Shown: positions 25,391-34,501, counted from the first letter of the stretch. The stretch is DNA of 64,000 nucleotides from Palsa-601 sp963801185 (GCA_963801185.1 CAWDDW010000003.1:1240001-1304000), one strand, 5' to 3'. Notes: generated by a model not told the origin, from the sequence alone. Translations and numbers: made by a program.

Positions 25391-26350
25391 TCACCAAGTG
25401 ATGACGTCGATGCGGGCGAGCACCTCTTCGTCGAGGCGCTCGAGCACGTCGAGGGCTGCCATGTTCTCCGTCACTTGCTCGGGCCGGCTGGCGCCGGTGA
25501 TGACGGTCGACACCTGAGGATTGTGCGCGCACCAGGCGATGGCGAGCTGTGCGAGCGAGCAGCCGATCGAGTCGGCCACTTCTTTGAGGGCCCGCACCTT
25601 GGCGTTGCGGTGCTCGTCGGTCATCGCCCCTCGCAGCCACTCGTAGCCCTCGAGCGCCGCACGGCTCCCCTCCGGGATGCCGTCGAGGTACTTGCCGGTC
25701 AGCTGGCCGGAGGCGAGCGGGCTCCAGGTCGTGATCCCGAGCCCGTAGCGCTCGATGAGTGGACGGTACTCCTGCTCGACGCGGATGCGGGCGAGGAGGT
25801 TGTACTGCGGCTGCTCCATGACGGGCTTGCGGAGGCGGTAGCGCTCGGCGACCTCGAATGCCTCGATGAGCTGTTCTGCCGACCACTCCGAGGTGCCCCA
25901 GTAGAGCGCCTTTCCCGACGACACGATGTCGTGCATCGCCCAGACCGTCTCCTCGACGGGTGTGCTCGGGTCGGGCCGGTGGCAGAAGAGCAGGTCGACG
26001 AAGTCCAACCCGAGGCGGTCGAGAGAGCCGTCGATCGCCTGCAGGAGGTACTTGCGGTTCAGCGTGTTCGACATGTTCACGTGCCGGGAGAGGCCCCAGA
26101 AGAGCTTCGTCGACACGACGTAGGAGTTGCGCTTCCAGTCGAGTTGGTGCAGCGCTCGACCCATGATCACCTCCGACTGCCCGCCGGAGTACGACTCGGC
26201 GTTGTCGAAGAAGTTGACGCCCGCGTCCCGCGCCGCGCTCATGCACGAGACCGCGAGATCGTCGTCGAGCTGAGGGCCGAAGGTAACCCATGAGCCGAAC
26301 GAGAGCAGACTCACCTTGAGCCCTGACCGGCCGAGTCGTCGGTATTGCAT
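25391..26350 (-). CDS. Aldo/keto reductase (Kv-beta-like)
   Basis: A 319-residue NADPH-dependent oxidoreductase with a TIM-barrel fold. Catalytic tetrad positions: Asp and Tyr in NFFDNAESYSGG, Lys in VVSTKLFWG and His in LLFCHRPDP. The C-terminal NADP-binding segment is STVITGASRPEQVTENM. The family resembles potassium-channel beta subunits and YghZ, which reduce aldehydes such as L-glyceraldehyde 3-phosphate or methylglyoxal. ATG 26350 starts at the conserved MQYRRLGRSGLKVS; a second ATG at 26371 would add seven residues. Upstream of, and probably cotranscribed with, the ABC-F gene. Confidence 0.92.
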   Translation of the reverse strand: MQYRRLGRSGLKVSLLSFGSWVTFGPQLDDDLAVSCMSAARDAGVNFFDNAESYSGGQSEVIMGRALHQLDWKRNSYVVSTKLFWGLSRHVNMSNTLNRKYLLQAIDGSLDRLGLDFVDLLFCHRPDPSTPVEETVWAMHDIVSSGKALYWGTSEWSAEQLIEAFEVAERYRLRKPVMEQPQYNLLARIRVEQEYRPLIERYGLGITTWSPLASGQLTGKYLDGIPEGSRAALEGYEWLRGAMTDEHRNAKVRALKEVADSIGCSLAQLAIAWCAHNPQVSTVITGASRPEQVTENMAALDVLERLDEEVLARIDVITW

Positions 26351-26511
26351 CGTCACGTTGGCCCCTTCCACCGGACTCGCCGTCCATCGGCGAGCTGCGA
26401 TCGACCGTCCGAAGGTCGCTCAGCCCTCGACGGTAGTGGCGTAGATTCGGTCACTGCGCAGGGCCGCCGGTCGTAGGAGCTAAGCGGCATCTGCCGGAGC
26501 TAGGAGGACAG

Positions 26512-27048
26512 GTGCCCGATCGGGGACAAGTGGTGCTGGTTAACGAGGACGGACGCTCCATCGAGCCGAGCGAGAAACGAGCGGCGCACGAGCCGCCAGG
26601 TCACCTTCATCGTGCGTTCTCGGTTTTCTTGTTCGGTCCGGACGACCAGATGCTCATCCAGCAGCGAGCCCAGTCGAAGTACCACTTCCCGGGGATCTGG
26701 GCGAACGCCTGTTGCAGCCACCCGGAGCCGGGCGAGGATCTGGTGGCGTCGGCGGAGAGGCGGGTGCGCGAGGAGTTGGGTGTCGAGTGCGAGCTGCACG
26801 AGGCCGGCTCGTTCACCTACCGCGCTGTCGACCCGGTCAGCGGGCTCGTCGAGCACGAGTACGACCACGTGCTGATCGGCACGACCACCGCCACGGTGCT
26901 CGAGCCCGATCCGGACGAGGTTCAGGACTGGCGCTTCGTGGAAGTGGGCGCGGTGATGGACTCGGGGGTGGCGGAGGGTTTTGCTCCGTGGTTCCGTGAG
27001 GCGACGGCGATCGCGTGGGCCGCCCATCTGGGGCGGACGCACCAGTAA
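26512..27048 (+). CDS. idi: Isopentenyl-diphosphate delta-isomerase, type 1
   Basis: A 178-residue Nudix-fold isomerase that interconverts IPP and DMAPP in isoprenoid synthesis. It has HLHRAFSVFLF (His metal ligands), GIWANACCSHPEPGE with the catalytic Cys, the Nudix-like RRVREELG and HEYDHVL with the catalytic Glu. Length matches bacterial type 1 enzymes. GTG 26512 follows TAGGAGG. It is a single gene with no other isoprenoid gene nearby, convergent with the TetR gene. Confidence 0.95.
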   Translation: MPDRGQVVLVNEDGRSIEPSEKRAAHEPPGHLHRAFSVFLFGPDDQMLIQQRAQSKYHFPGIWANACCSHPEPGEDLVASAERRVREELGVECELHEAGSFTYRAVDPVSGLVEHEYDHVLIGTTTATVLEPDPDEVQDWRFVEVGAVMDSGVAEGFAPWFREATAIAWAAHLGRTHQ

Positions 27049-27100
27049 CTGGCGGTGAGTCCTCGACAGCAGGGATGTCGACTTGTACTGCCCTCGAGCG

Positions 27101-27820
27101 CTACCGACCGCTCTTTCGGCCTTGGTACGGGACCAAGATAAGTGACAGCAGGTCTGTCATGAGGCGACGGGTCCGCTCCGGGGAGCATCCCTGCTGGCTC
27201 CGCAGGGCCTCCCAGCTCGACCAGCTCGTTACGAGCTGCAAGCCTTCGAGTACCAGCGCCTTTTCCCTGCCAGCCTTCTTCAGCTCGGGCTCGAAGACAT
27301 CCGCCAGCTGGTTGCGGGCCGCTCGGTTCGCCTCGTTGACCACCCGGGCGAGCGAGTCGTGCCTCGTGACGAGCCGCATGGCGACCCTTCGCACGGAGCC
27401 GATCTCCTCGTACATCTTCGACCGGAGGCGCACGATCGCCGCGATCCGCTTGTCGAGCTCTTTCATGTCCGGGCGTGGCGCGAGGTAAGTGACTAGTCGC
27501 GGGCGCTGGCGGGTGGCCGCGGCTAGGAACAGAGAGTCGAGATCGGCGAAGTGCCGGAAGACGGTGCGCTCCGACACGCCGGCGCGCTCAGCGACCTCGG
27601 CAGCACCGGGTATCGGGCCACCGTGCTGCTCTTGGATGATCTCGAGGACAGCGGTGACCACTGCGTCCTTGTTACGAGCGGCGCGAAGACGACGGCCGTC
27701 GGCGTGGTTTTCGTCCTCGTCGGACGGTATTCCTGCGGCTGCAGGCGTTGGGATCACCCCCTTGTCAGGGCCAGACTGGTGCCGACCACCCGACAGCATA
27801 TCGTGACGCCACGACCGCAA
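27101..27820 (-). CDS. TetR family transcriptional regulator
   Basis: A 239-residue regulator with a 45-residue unstructured N-terminus before the DNA-binding domain. The helix-turn-helix is AAEVAERAGVSERTVFRHFADLDSLF (about residues 72-97); the rest is helical ligand-binding domain. ATG 27820 is the longest start; ATG 27799 is possible. A perfect 18-bp palindrome 63 bases upstream is a likely autoregulatory operator. Target genes may be itself and the DoxX-Rieske gene ending at 27911, but that gene lies upstream rather than downstream of the palindrome. Confidence 0.9.
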   Translation of the reverse strand: MRSWRHDMLSGGRHQSGPDKGVIPTPAAAGIPSDEDENHADGRRLRAARNKDAVVTAVLEIIQEQHGGPIPGAAEVAERAGVSERTVFRHFADLDSLFLAAATRQRPRLVTYLAPRPDMKELDKRIAAIVRLRSKMYEEIGSVRRVAMRLVTRHDSLARVVNEANRAARNQLADVFEPELKKAGREKALVLEGLQLVTSWSSWEALRSQQGCSPERTRRLMTDLLSLILVPYQGRKSGR

Positions 27821-27882
27821 CTTCGGTAGCGCCAGTCATCTGACAGATGTTGCGGGGAGCGCGCGGGCACGAGTGAACAGGC

Positions 27883-27900
27883 ACTGACTGGTCAGTCAGT
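27883..27900. promoter_or_regulatory. Perfect palindrome, candidate TetR operator
   Basis: ACTGACTG (27883-27890), GT, CAGTCAGT (27893-27900): 8-bp perfect arms with a 2-base centre, upstream of the TetR start. Size and symmetry fit TetR-family operators. Confidence 0.6.
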
Positions 27901-27910
27901 CAGGGGTCGC

Positions 27911-28972
27911 TCAGCTGGCGTAAAGCTGACCGTCAGCCTCTGAGACGGCGATCTTCGGCAGCGGTCGGGGTGCCGGACCCGAGATGACGTCGCCGGTGAG
28001 CGCCGAGTAGATGGACCCGTGGCACGGGCACTGGAACTGCTGGACCGACTGCACGTAGCCGACGGTGCAGCCCTCGTGGGTGCAGATTGCGCTGAAACCG
28101 AGGTATTCGGCCGCTTTTGGCTGGACGACATACGCGGGCAGGCCCTGCTCGGTGAAAGAGGCCGCACCGCCGACCGGGACGCCTGAGGCGGGTCCGATCC
28201 GCTTGCCTTTCGGGGCGCCGCCGGATCCTTTGGTTGCCGTGGTGGGCGTCGTGCCGGAGCCGCTCGACGGCTTGGTCGAGCTCGTGGCCCCCGAGAGGGG
28301 CGGGGCGCCGCTCGTACCGCCGGAGCCGGCGCTCGAGACCATCCTCCCGATGGCAGCGACCAGGCCACCGAAGATCACGACGAAGGTGCCGAGGGCGGTG
28401 GTGATGCCCATCCTGCGCACGGCGGCGCGCCGGTCGACGGTGTCAGAGGCGCGCGATGGGCGGGCCTTGCGCTCTGCCGCGTGGCGGGTCGCCAGCTTGG
28501 CATCGACCGAGAACGAGCCGGGTCCACCCAGGATGAGAGCTGTCCAGGCGAAGAAGAAGACGATGTCGGCGCCGTAGTAGTAGGGAGTCGTGCTCCAGCT
28601 GACGGTGAGGAAGAACATGAGCGAGAGCAGCATGCCGCCGGCCGCAGCGGTACGTGCGCGGAACCCCAGCAGGGTGCCCACCCCGACTGCGAGCTCTCCG
28701 AACGCGATGATGACCCCGAGGAGCGCAGCAACGTGGATGGCCGGGCCGAGGAGGCCACCGATGGGCGAGAAGCTCTGCGCAGACTTCATCTGCGCCTCGA
28801 TACCAGTCGGGCTGGAGGCCCGGAAGAAGGCCGGGTTGGCAAGCTTCTGTACGCCGGCGACGACGAAAGTGACGCCGAGGAACGCGCGAAGGATGAGCGT
28901 GTTCGACCCAGGAGTCTCGCGAAACCACTGCGGCCAGGCACGCCAGTCTCGGGGCGGGGCGGAGAATTCCAT
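27911..28972 (-). CDS. DoxX-like membrane protein fused to a Rieske iron-sulfur domain
   Basis: A 353-residue fusion. Residues about 25-155 form a DoxX four-helix membrane domain (LRAFLGVTFVVAGVQKLANP, FGELAVGVGTLLGFRARTAA). One more helix (MGITTALGTFVVIFGGLVAAIG, about 187-208) and a Ser/Gly/Thr-rich linker lead to a Rieske domain at about 255-350 with cluster ligands CTHEGC and CPCHGS. Rieske clusters transfer single electrons; here the domain would sit on the outer face. The fusion suggests redox exchange with quinones or a periplasmic-side partner. Gene upstream of TetR on the same strand. Confidence 0.9.
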   Translation of the reverse strand: MEFSAPPRDWRAWPQWFRETPGSNTLILRAFLGVTFVVAGVQKLANPAFFRASSPTGIEAQMKSAQSFSPIGGLLGPAIHVAALLGVIIAFGELAVGVGTLLGFRARTAAAGGMLLSLMFFLTVSWSTTPYYYGADIVFFFAWTALILGGPGSFSVDAKLATRHAAERKARPSRASDTVDRRAAVRRMGITTALGTFVVIFGGLVAAIGRMVSSAGSGGTSGAPPLSGATSSTKPSSGSGTTPTTATKGSGGAPKGKRIGPASGVPVGGAASFTEQGLPAYVVQPKAAEYLGFSAICTHEGCTVGYVQSVQQFQCPCHGSIYSALTGDVISGPAPRPLPKIAVSEADGQLYAS

Positions 28973-29000
28973 CGTCAGAGGGTACGTCAGGGGGGCTTGT

Positions 29001-30677
29001 TCAGATCATCAGGGCTTCTGTGGCGCCCGAATTGGTGTCGCCCGGTTCTTGCCCGGGCTCCCCGTGTCCAGGCGCACTTCCCGACCCGGGTCTCGTCCCC
29101 ACGGTCGAGCGCAGCCTGATCTCAGGGAGTGCGAGCGCGCACAAGAAAGCCAGAAACGTGATCGGTATCGCGACGATGAACACCGTGTCGATCGAGTGGA
29201 CGTAGGCCTGGACGGCGGCCGTGTGCCAGACGGGCGGGAGCCGCTTGAGGCTCTTCGGGCTGCCGACGATTGCCTGGCCGATCTCCTTGATGTGCGGCTT
29301 GGCGGCTGCCGGTAGTGCAGCAAGGAGGTTGCCGTCCAGCCGGTCCGTGAGGATCGCGCCGAGGATGGCGGTTCCGAAGGCGCCTCCCATCGACCGGAAG
29401 AAGTTGCTGAGGGAGGTCGCGGAGCCGAGATCTTTGTACTCGACTCCGTTCTGGACCGCGAGGATCAGCACCTGCATCACGAGGCCGATGCCCACTCCGA
29501 GCACGAAGATGTCAAATGAGATGACGAGATCACTCGATGTCGGGCTCAATTGGGAGAGCAGCGCCATCCCCACCGTCGTTATGGCGGTTCCGACGATCGG
29601 GAAGATCCGGTAGCGGCCGCGACGGGAGATCACCTGGCCGCTCCCGATCGACGCACCGAGAAGACCGATCATGAGAGGCAACAGCTGCAGGCCCGAGACG
29701 GTCGGCGACACGCCCTTTACCACCTGCAGGTACACGGGCAGGTAGATGATGGCTCCGAACATTGCGAGGCCGACGATGAACGAGGCCCCGTTGGAAGCCT
29801 TGAACACTCGCAGACGGAACAGGTACATCGGGACGATGGGCTCTGAGGCTCGAAACTCTCGGGCGATGAAGAGTCCGACGAGGGCCACTCCCGAGGTGAT
29901 CATGGCGATTATCTGCCACGAAGCCCAAGGGTAGCCGTACCCGTCCGGTGAGCCGCCGAGCGTGGTGACGAGCAGCAGTGCCGACACGCCTGCCACGAGC
30001 AAGAGGGCGCCGAGATAGTCGATCGAGTGCTTCCGGCGCGCGGCACGGTCCTTCAACACGATGCTCGTCACGACGAGCGCAGCGGCTCCTATCGGGAGAT
30101 TGATGTAGAAGATCCAGCGCCAGCCAAGGACGGATTGGACAAGAAAGCCACCGATGAGCGGTCCGGCAATGCTCGAGACCCCGAAGACGGCGCCGAAGTA
30201 GCCCTGGTATCGCCCTCGCTGGGCGGGAGGGACGATGTCGCCGATGATCGACATGGCGAGAACCATGAGGCCGCCGGCACCAAGCCCCTGGAGGCCCCGG
30301 AACACAATCAGCTGGTTCATGTTCTGACTGAGGCCTGCGAGGGCGGACGCAGCGAGGAACAAGACGATGGCGAACTGGAAGATCTTCTTACGCCCGTAGA
30401 GGTCCGAGATCTTGCCGTACAGCGGTGCCGAGGCCGTCGAGGTGAGCAGGTAGGCGGTCACGACCCAGGTCAGGCGGTTGAGGCCGTGAAAGTCGCCGGC
30501 AATCGTCGGCAGCGCGGTCGAGACGACCGACTGGTCGAGCGCGGCCAGGAACATGCCGAGCATGAGGCCCGAGAACACGGCGAGAATCTGACGGTGCGTC
30601 ATTGGCGCCTCGTCGATCGAGGCGTGGTTGACGTGCGGTGCCTCGATCGCTCGGTCGGTCGGTTCAGTGGTCGTCAT
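29001..30677 (-). CDS. MFS drug transporter, DHA2 (EmrB/QacA) family
   Basis: A 558-residue, 14-helix drug:proton antiporter. Motif A is in GKISDLYGRKKIF, motif C in GPLIGGFLVQSVLGWRWIFYINLPIG, and the N-terminal helix has LAALDQSVVSTALPTI, all typical of DHA2 exporters. The start overlaps the stop of the MarR gene (ATGA), so repressor and pump are translationally coupled. Expression is probably induced when MarR is released by a substrate (inference). The C-terminal 40 residues are hydrophilic. Confidence 0.93.
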   Translation of the reverse strand: MTTTEPTDRAIEAPHVNHASIDEAPMTHRQILAVFSGLMLGMFLAALDQSVVSTALPTIAGDFHGLNRLTWVVTAYLLTSTASAPLYGKISDLYGRKKIFQFAIVLFLAASALAGLSQNMNQLIVFRGLQGLGAGGLMVLAMSIIGDIVPPAQRGRYQGYFGAVFGVSSIAGPLIGGFLVQSVLGWRWIFYINLPIGAAALVVTSIVLKDRAARRKHSIDYLGALLLVAGVSALLLVTTLGGSPDGYGYPWASWQIIAMITSGVALVGLFIAREFRASEPIVPMYLFRLRVFKASNGASFIVGLAMFGAIIYLPVYLQVVKGVSPTVSGLQLLPLMIGLLGASIGSGQVISRRGRYRIFPIVGTAITTVGMALLSQLSPTSSDLVISFDIFVLGVGIGLVMQVLILAVQNGVEYKDLGSATSLSNFFRSMGGAFGTAILGAILTDRLDGNLLAALPAAAKPHIKEIGQAIVGSPKSLKRLPPVWHTAAVQAYVHSIDTVFIVAIPITFLAFLCALALPEIRLRSTVGTRPGSGSAPGHGEPGQEPGDTNSGATEALMI

Positions 30678-31228
30678 CTGCTTGCTCCGTTGGGCTTCTT
30701 GTCACCGCGAATCGGGTTCGTGTCGGTAACGGGACAGTCTGGGTGGGCTGGCTCGTCGTTGGCGTTCTTGAGGGTCTCGAAGATGTCGACCAGCTGACCT
30801 AGCTGAGTGTCCGACAGGGCGCCGAGCATCTTCGAGGTCTTGCACGAGGCGGCCTGTTGCACGCGGTCGACGAGCGTGGCGCCGGTCGCAGTGAGGGCGA
30901 CGCGAACGATCCGACGGTCGGCCGGGTCGCTCAGGCGTTCGACGAGACCTTGCCGTACGAGCCGGTCTGCGGCTGCGGTGGAAGCGCTCTCGCTCACGCC
31001 GAGGCTCTTCGCGAGCTCACGCATGGACACGGCGCCGTCGCGGAGGTGCTCGAGGACCGACAGCTGGTGGATCGTCACGCTCTGGAGCTCCTCGTGCAGG
31101 CCTCGGTGGAGCTCCTCGTTGAACCGGCGCTGCATCATCGGGCGCAGGGCGAAGATTCGCTGTATCAGCTCGTCTCGGCTGACTGCTGTCGTTGTGGTCG
31201 TGGCTGTCGCTCGGGGTCGAACGCTCAT
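30674..31228 (-). CDS. MarR family transcriptional regulator
   Basis: A 184-residue winged-helix regulator: HQLSVLEHLRDGAVSMRELAKSLGVSESASTAAADRLVRQGLVERLSDPADRRIVRVALT contains the recognition helix and the wing (DPADRR). It begins at ATG 31228 and overlaps the MFS pump gene by ATGA. A TGAAAC/GTTTCA inverted repeat upstream may be its operator. It probably represses the operon and responds to toxic phenolic or lipophilic compounds, as known for the family. Confidence 0.93.
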   Translation of the reverse strand: MSVRPRATATTTTTAVSRDELIQRIFALRPMMQRRFNEELHRGLHEELQSVTIHQLSVLEHLRDGAVSMRELAKSLGVSESASTAAADRLVRQGLVERLSDPADRRIVRVALTATGATLVDRVQQAASCKTSKMLGALSDTQLGQLVDIFETLKNANDEPAHPDCPVTDTNPIRGDKKPNGASR

Positions 31229-31246
31229 CGCGTTAACACTCTCGTG

Positions 31247-31273
31247 TGAAACATCACTGCACTGAACGTTTCA
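31247..31273. promoter_or_regulatory. Candidate MarR operator (inverted repeat)
   Basis: TGAAAC (31247-31252) and GTTTCA (31268-31273) flank 15 bases, 20-45 bases upstream of the MarR start. The 290-base gap 31229-31518 otherwise holds only a GC-rich run with repeated GCAGCCGC units near 31456-31490 and no gene. Confidence 0.35.
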
Positions 31274-31518
31274 AGCATAGAAATATTCCGGACGCTATCC
31301 GAACTGGTCGAGCTCGCCCGTCTTGCTCGTCGCCGGCGGGACCTTGCCCCCGGCAACAGGTCCAATCGCGGGGCGCGCGTCGCGCCTTCTTTGCCCACAC
31401 GGCACATTTCGCGCGACAGGCGCGCCGCGTTGCACGGAGCTGAACTCGACGCAGCCGCGCAGCCGCGCAGCCGCGCCGCCGCGCCGCTCCCGCCCCCCGG
31501 CCGGCCCGACCCGCCAAC

Positions 31519-33525
31519 TCAGGTGAGCCCGGCGTCCCCGAGCGCTCGGAGGACCTCCTGCAAGGCCGCCGGATCTGCGAGGGCGTCATGGGAGACCGCT
31601 CGTTCGATCGGCGTGCCGAGCAAGATCCGGCGGATCGGTACTTCTACCTTCTTCCCGTTGAGTGTCCGGGGAAGGGCCGACACGACGATCACGCGATCGG
31701 GCACGTGGCGAGGTGAGACGTGTTCACGAAGGACCCGGCGTAGCAGCGGCTCGAGACTCTCGGGGGGCGCCCCGGGGGCGGGTACCACGAACAAGATCAG
31801 CTCCCCGTCCCGCCCTAGCTCGGTCGTGTCGATGACGAGGCTGTCCGCCACCTCCGGGACGGCCTCGACCACCCTGTAGAACTCCGATGTGCCCATTCGC
31901 ACCCCGCCCCTGTTGAGGGTGGCGTCCGATCTGCCGTAAACGACGTAGGTGCCGCGCTCAGTGCGTTTCACCCAGTCGCCGTGCCGCCACACTCCCGGGT
32001 AGTCCGCGAAGTAGGCGGCATGCAGCCGACTGCCGTCATCGTCCCCCCAGAGGCCCGTCGGCATGGAAGGCATGGGTGTGGTCACGACGAGCTCGCCGAC
32101 CTCGCCCACCAGGGCCTCACCCCCTTCGGTGAACGCCTCGACGGCTGCGCCGAGCGCAGCGCACTGCAGCTCCCCGGCGTAGACAGGCAACAATGGGCAC
32201 GCGGCAAGGAACGCAGTGCACATATCGGTGCCACCTGACACCGAACCGACGAGGACATCGTCTCCGATGGCCCGTGACGCCCACGCGAAGCCCTCGGGTG
32301 ACAGCGGCGCCCCGGTCGAGCCGATGGAGTGGACTCTGGAGAGGTCGAGCTCGTCGCGGGGCGTGAGGCCGGCCCTCCGGCATGTCTCGAGGTAAGGGGC
32401 GCTCGTGCCGAAGTACGAGATCTGCTCACGAGCGGCCATCCGCCACAGAGCCATCGGGTCGGGATGGACCGGGCTCCCGTCGAACAGGACGATCGTGGCA
32501 CCGGTCAAGAGGCCCCCGACCAACAGGTTCCACATCATCCACCCGGTGGTCGAGAACCAGAAGAAACGCTCGCCCGCCCCCACGTCGCTCTGCAACAACA
32601 GCGCCTTCAGGTGCTCCAACACGATGCCCCCGTGCCCTTGCACGATGGCCTTCGGCAGCCCGGTCGTACCCGACGAGTAGAGAACCCACAGCGGGTGCGC
32701 GAACGGGACGCCCACCGTGGAAAGCGTCACGTCTGGAGAATCGAGTCCGGCCGTGAGCTGGGCGAACGACGTCACAGCGGTCCCCGAGAGCCTCCCCCCG
32801 GGAACGCCAGCCAGCGCATCGGTGAGCGAGCGGACCTTTGCGCCGAGCTCGAACTCCTTCCCGCCGTAGTAGTAGGAGTCCGCCGCGATCAGCACCTTTG
32901 GTTCGATCTGTAGGAAGCGATCGACCATCGACGCGGCACCGAACTCGGGGGCGCAGCTGGACCAGACGGCTCCGATGCTCGCGGTCGCAAGAAACGAAGC
33001 GACTGCGGCGACCCCGTTCGGGAGCACAGCCGCCACCCGGTCCCCGACGCCGACGCCCAGGTCAGCCAAGCCGGCAGCCGCTCGAGCCGCGAGCCGTGTC
33101 AGCTCCGAGTAGGTGAGCGTCTCACGGTTGCCACGCTCGTCCACCGCGATGACCGCGAGCAACCCGGGATCCTGGCGGAGCACCACGTCCGCGTAGTTGA
33201 GCTCGGACCCTACGAACCACCGTGCGCCCTCTGCCGACGGAAGGCCGGCCCGCATCGCGGAAGGTGAGAGCACCTCGGTTGCCGGTGCTAGGAACGGCAC
33301 CTCGGCCCAGTCCGCAAATGCCGACCAAAAACCTGCGAGATCGCGGACCGACCACTCCCACAGCTCGCTGTAGCCCGACAACTCGATGCCTCGCTCCGAC
33401 GCGAGCCAACCCATGAAGTGGGTGATCCTCGCGCGTTCGACGCGGTGCGCGTCCGGCTCGAAGAGCAGGTCGCCCTCCTTGACGGGCCCCCTGACGAGCC
33501 CCTCTTGCGACGTCACATTGCTCAC
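31519..33525 (-). CDS. aacS: Acetoacetyl-CoA synthetase
   Basis: A 668-residue ANL-superfamily ligase that activates acetoacetate to acetoacetyl-CoA with ATP. ANL core motifs are VLYSSGTTGLPKAIVQGHGG and ARSTTGWMMWN-like FWFSTTGWMMWNLLVGGL, and HGDWVKRTERGTYVVYGRSDATLNRGGVRMG near the C-terminus. The N-terminal GYSELWEWSVRDLAGFWSAFADW is diagnostic of acetoacetate-CoA ligases rather than acetyl-CoA synthetase. GTG 33525 overlaps the stop of the quinone-reductase gene (GTGTGA). A role in ketone-body or polyhydroxybutyrate use is inferred. Confidence 0.94.
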   Translation of the reverse strand: MSNVTSQEGLVRGPVKEGDLLFEPDAHRVERARITHFMGWLASERGIELSGYSELWEWSVRDLAGFWSAFADWAEVPFLAPATEVLSPSAMRAGLPSAEGARWFVGSELNYADVVLRQDPGLLAVIAVDERGNRETLTYSELTRLAARAAAGLADLGVGVGDRVAAVLPNGVAAVASFLATASIGAVWSSCAPEFGAASMVDRFLQIEPKVLIAADSYYYGGKEFELGAKVRSLTDALAGVPGGRLSGTAVTSFAQLTAGLDSPDVTLSTVGVPFAHPLWVLYSSGTTGLPKAIVQGHGGIVLEHLKALLLQSDVGAGERFFWFSTTGWMMWNLLVGGLLTGATIVLFDGSPVHPDPMALWRMAAREQISYFGTSAPYLETCRRAGLTPRDELDLSRVHSIGSTGAPLSPEGFAWASRAIGDDVLVGSVSGGTDMCTAFLAACPLLPVYAGELQCAALGAAVEAFTEGGEALVGEVGELVVTTPMPSMPTGLWGDDDGSRLHAAYFADYPGVWRHGDWVKRTERGTYVVYGRSDATLNRGGVRMGTSEFYRVVEAVPEVADSLVIDTTELGRDGELILFVVPAPGAPPESLEPLLRRVLREHVSPRHVPDRVIVVSALPRTLNGKKVEVPIRRILLGTPIERAVSHDALADPAALQEVLRALGDAGLT

Positions 33526-34478
33526 ACTGGCTGCCCGGGAACCAGGACGATCTTCCCGAGCTTGCCCCCCGCCGCGAAACGCTCATAGGCCTCTTGACAG
33601 TGCTCGAAGGGGTAGACGGCCTCGACCGGTACTCCTATGGCGCCGCTCGCCAGCCAGCCGAGCACGTCTCGCTCAAGTGCCGCACGAGTGGCCGCCTTCT
33701 CTTCCAGCGATCGCGAGCGCAGGGTCGACCCTCGGACGACCGCTCGTCTCGCCATGATCTGCAACGCGTCGATCTCGCCTCGCGCCCCGCTGCCCCCAAC
33801 CCCGATGAAGACGATCCGCCCGCCGGTGGACAGTGACCGCAGGTGGCTGTCGAGCGTTGCGGCGCCGACGAGCTCGATGATCACGTCATAGGGGCCGTTC
33901 GACTCCTCCTCCGCCGGGTCGATCGCCGCATCGGCGCCGAAGCCCTGCACGGCGTCGCGCAGCTCTGAACGGCGAACGCTCGCTACCACGAAGGCACCTG
34001 CCTGATGGCCGAGTTGCACGGCGGCGAGGCCGACTCCGCCGGCCGCGCCCGTTACGAGAAGACGCTCACCATCGCTCAGGTGGCACTGGGTGAAGAGGGC
34101 GTCGTGCGCAGTCGTGAAGACCTCGGCGAACCCACCTGCCGCCGGCCAGATCAGATGATCAGGGACGGCTACGGCGACGGCGTCGTCCACGACGCAGAGC
34201 TCCGCCTGGCCTCCTCCCCCCACGATGCTCATCACGCGGTCACCGACATGGTGAAGGCTCGTGCCGGGCCCGGAGGCCACGACGGTGCCGGCGCACTCGA
34301 GCCCGGGGATGTCGCGTGGCCAACCCGGCGGCGCGGGGTACAGGCCGGCGCGTTGCAGCAGGTCGGCACTGTTCAGGCCGGCGGCCTCGACTTGCACGAG
34401 GAGCTGGCCCTCAGTAGGGACGGGGTCGGGTCGCTCGTCGGCACGAACGGAGCCCGAGTCGATCACGACGGCTCGCAC
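33522..34478 (-). CDS. NADPH:quinone reductase / zinc-type alcohol dehydrogenase-like protein
   Basis: An MDR-superfamily oxidoreductase of 318 residues. It has VQVEAAGLNSADLLQRAGLYP, GLECAGTVVASG, and the NADPH fold LLVTGAAGGVGLAAVQLGHQAGA. No structural-zinc Cys cluster is present, which fits the quinone oxidoreductase branch (PIG3-like). I place the start at GTG 34478 (VRAVVIDSG) because a TAGTCT box lies seven bases upstream. It is first in an operon with the acetoacetyl-CoA synthetase and is divergent from the SDR gene. Confidence 0.9.
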   Translation of the reverse strand: MRAVVIDSGSVRADERPDPVPTEGQLLVQVEAAGLNSADLLQRAGLYPAPPGWPRDIPGLECAGTVVASGPGTSLHHVGDRVMSIVGGGGQAELCVVDDAVAVAVPDHLIWPAAGGFAEVFTTAHDALFTQCHLSDGERLLVTGAAGGVGLAAVQLGHQAGAFVVASVRRSELRDAVQGFGADAAIDPAEEESNGPYDVIIELVGAATLDSHLRSLSTGGRIVFIGVGGSGARGEIDALQIMARRAVVRGSTLRSRSLEEKAATRAALERDVLGWLASGAIGVPVEAVYPFEHCQEAYERFAAGGKLGKIVLVPGQPV

Positions 34479-34485
34479 GGCTCCG

Positions 34486-34495
34486 AGACTACGCT
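34486..34495. promoter_or_regulatory. Overlapping divergent -10 boxes
   Basis: TAGTCT on the minus strand (34491-34486), seven bases before GTG 34478, overlaps TACGCT on the plus strand (34490-34495), six bases before ATG 34502. The two shared bases mean the promoters exclude each other. Confidence 0.5.
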
Positions 34496-34501
34496 GCCCC
34501 A

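Noticed and set aside
31456..31490. GCAGCCGC repeats as a CRISPR-like or REP element
   Set aside because: Units are 8-9 bases with no spacers or symmetry; best read as simple GC-rich slippage.
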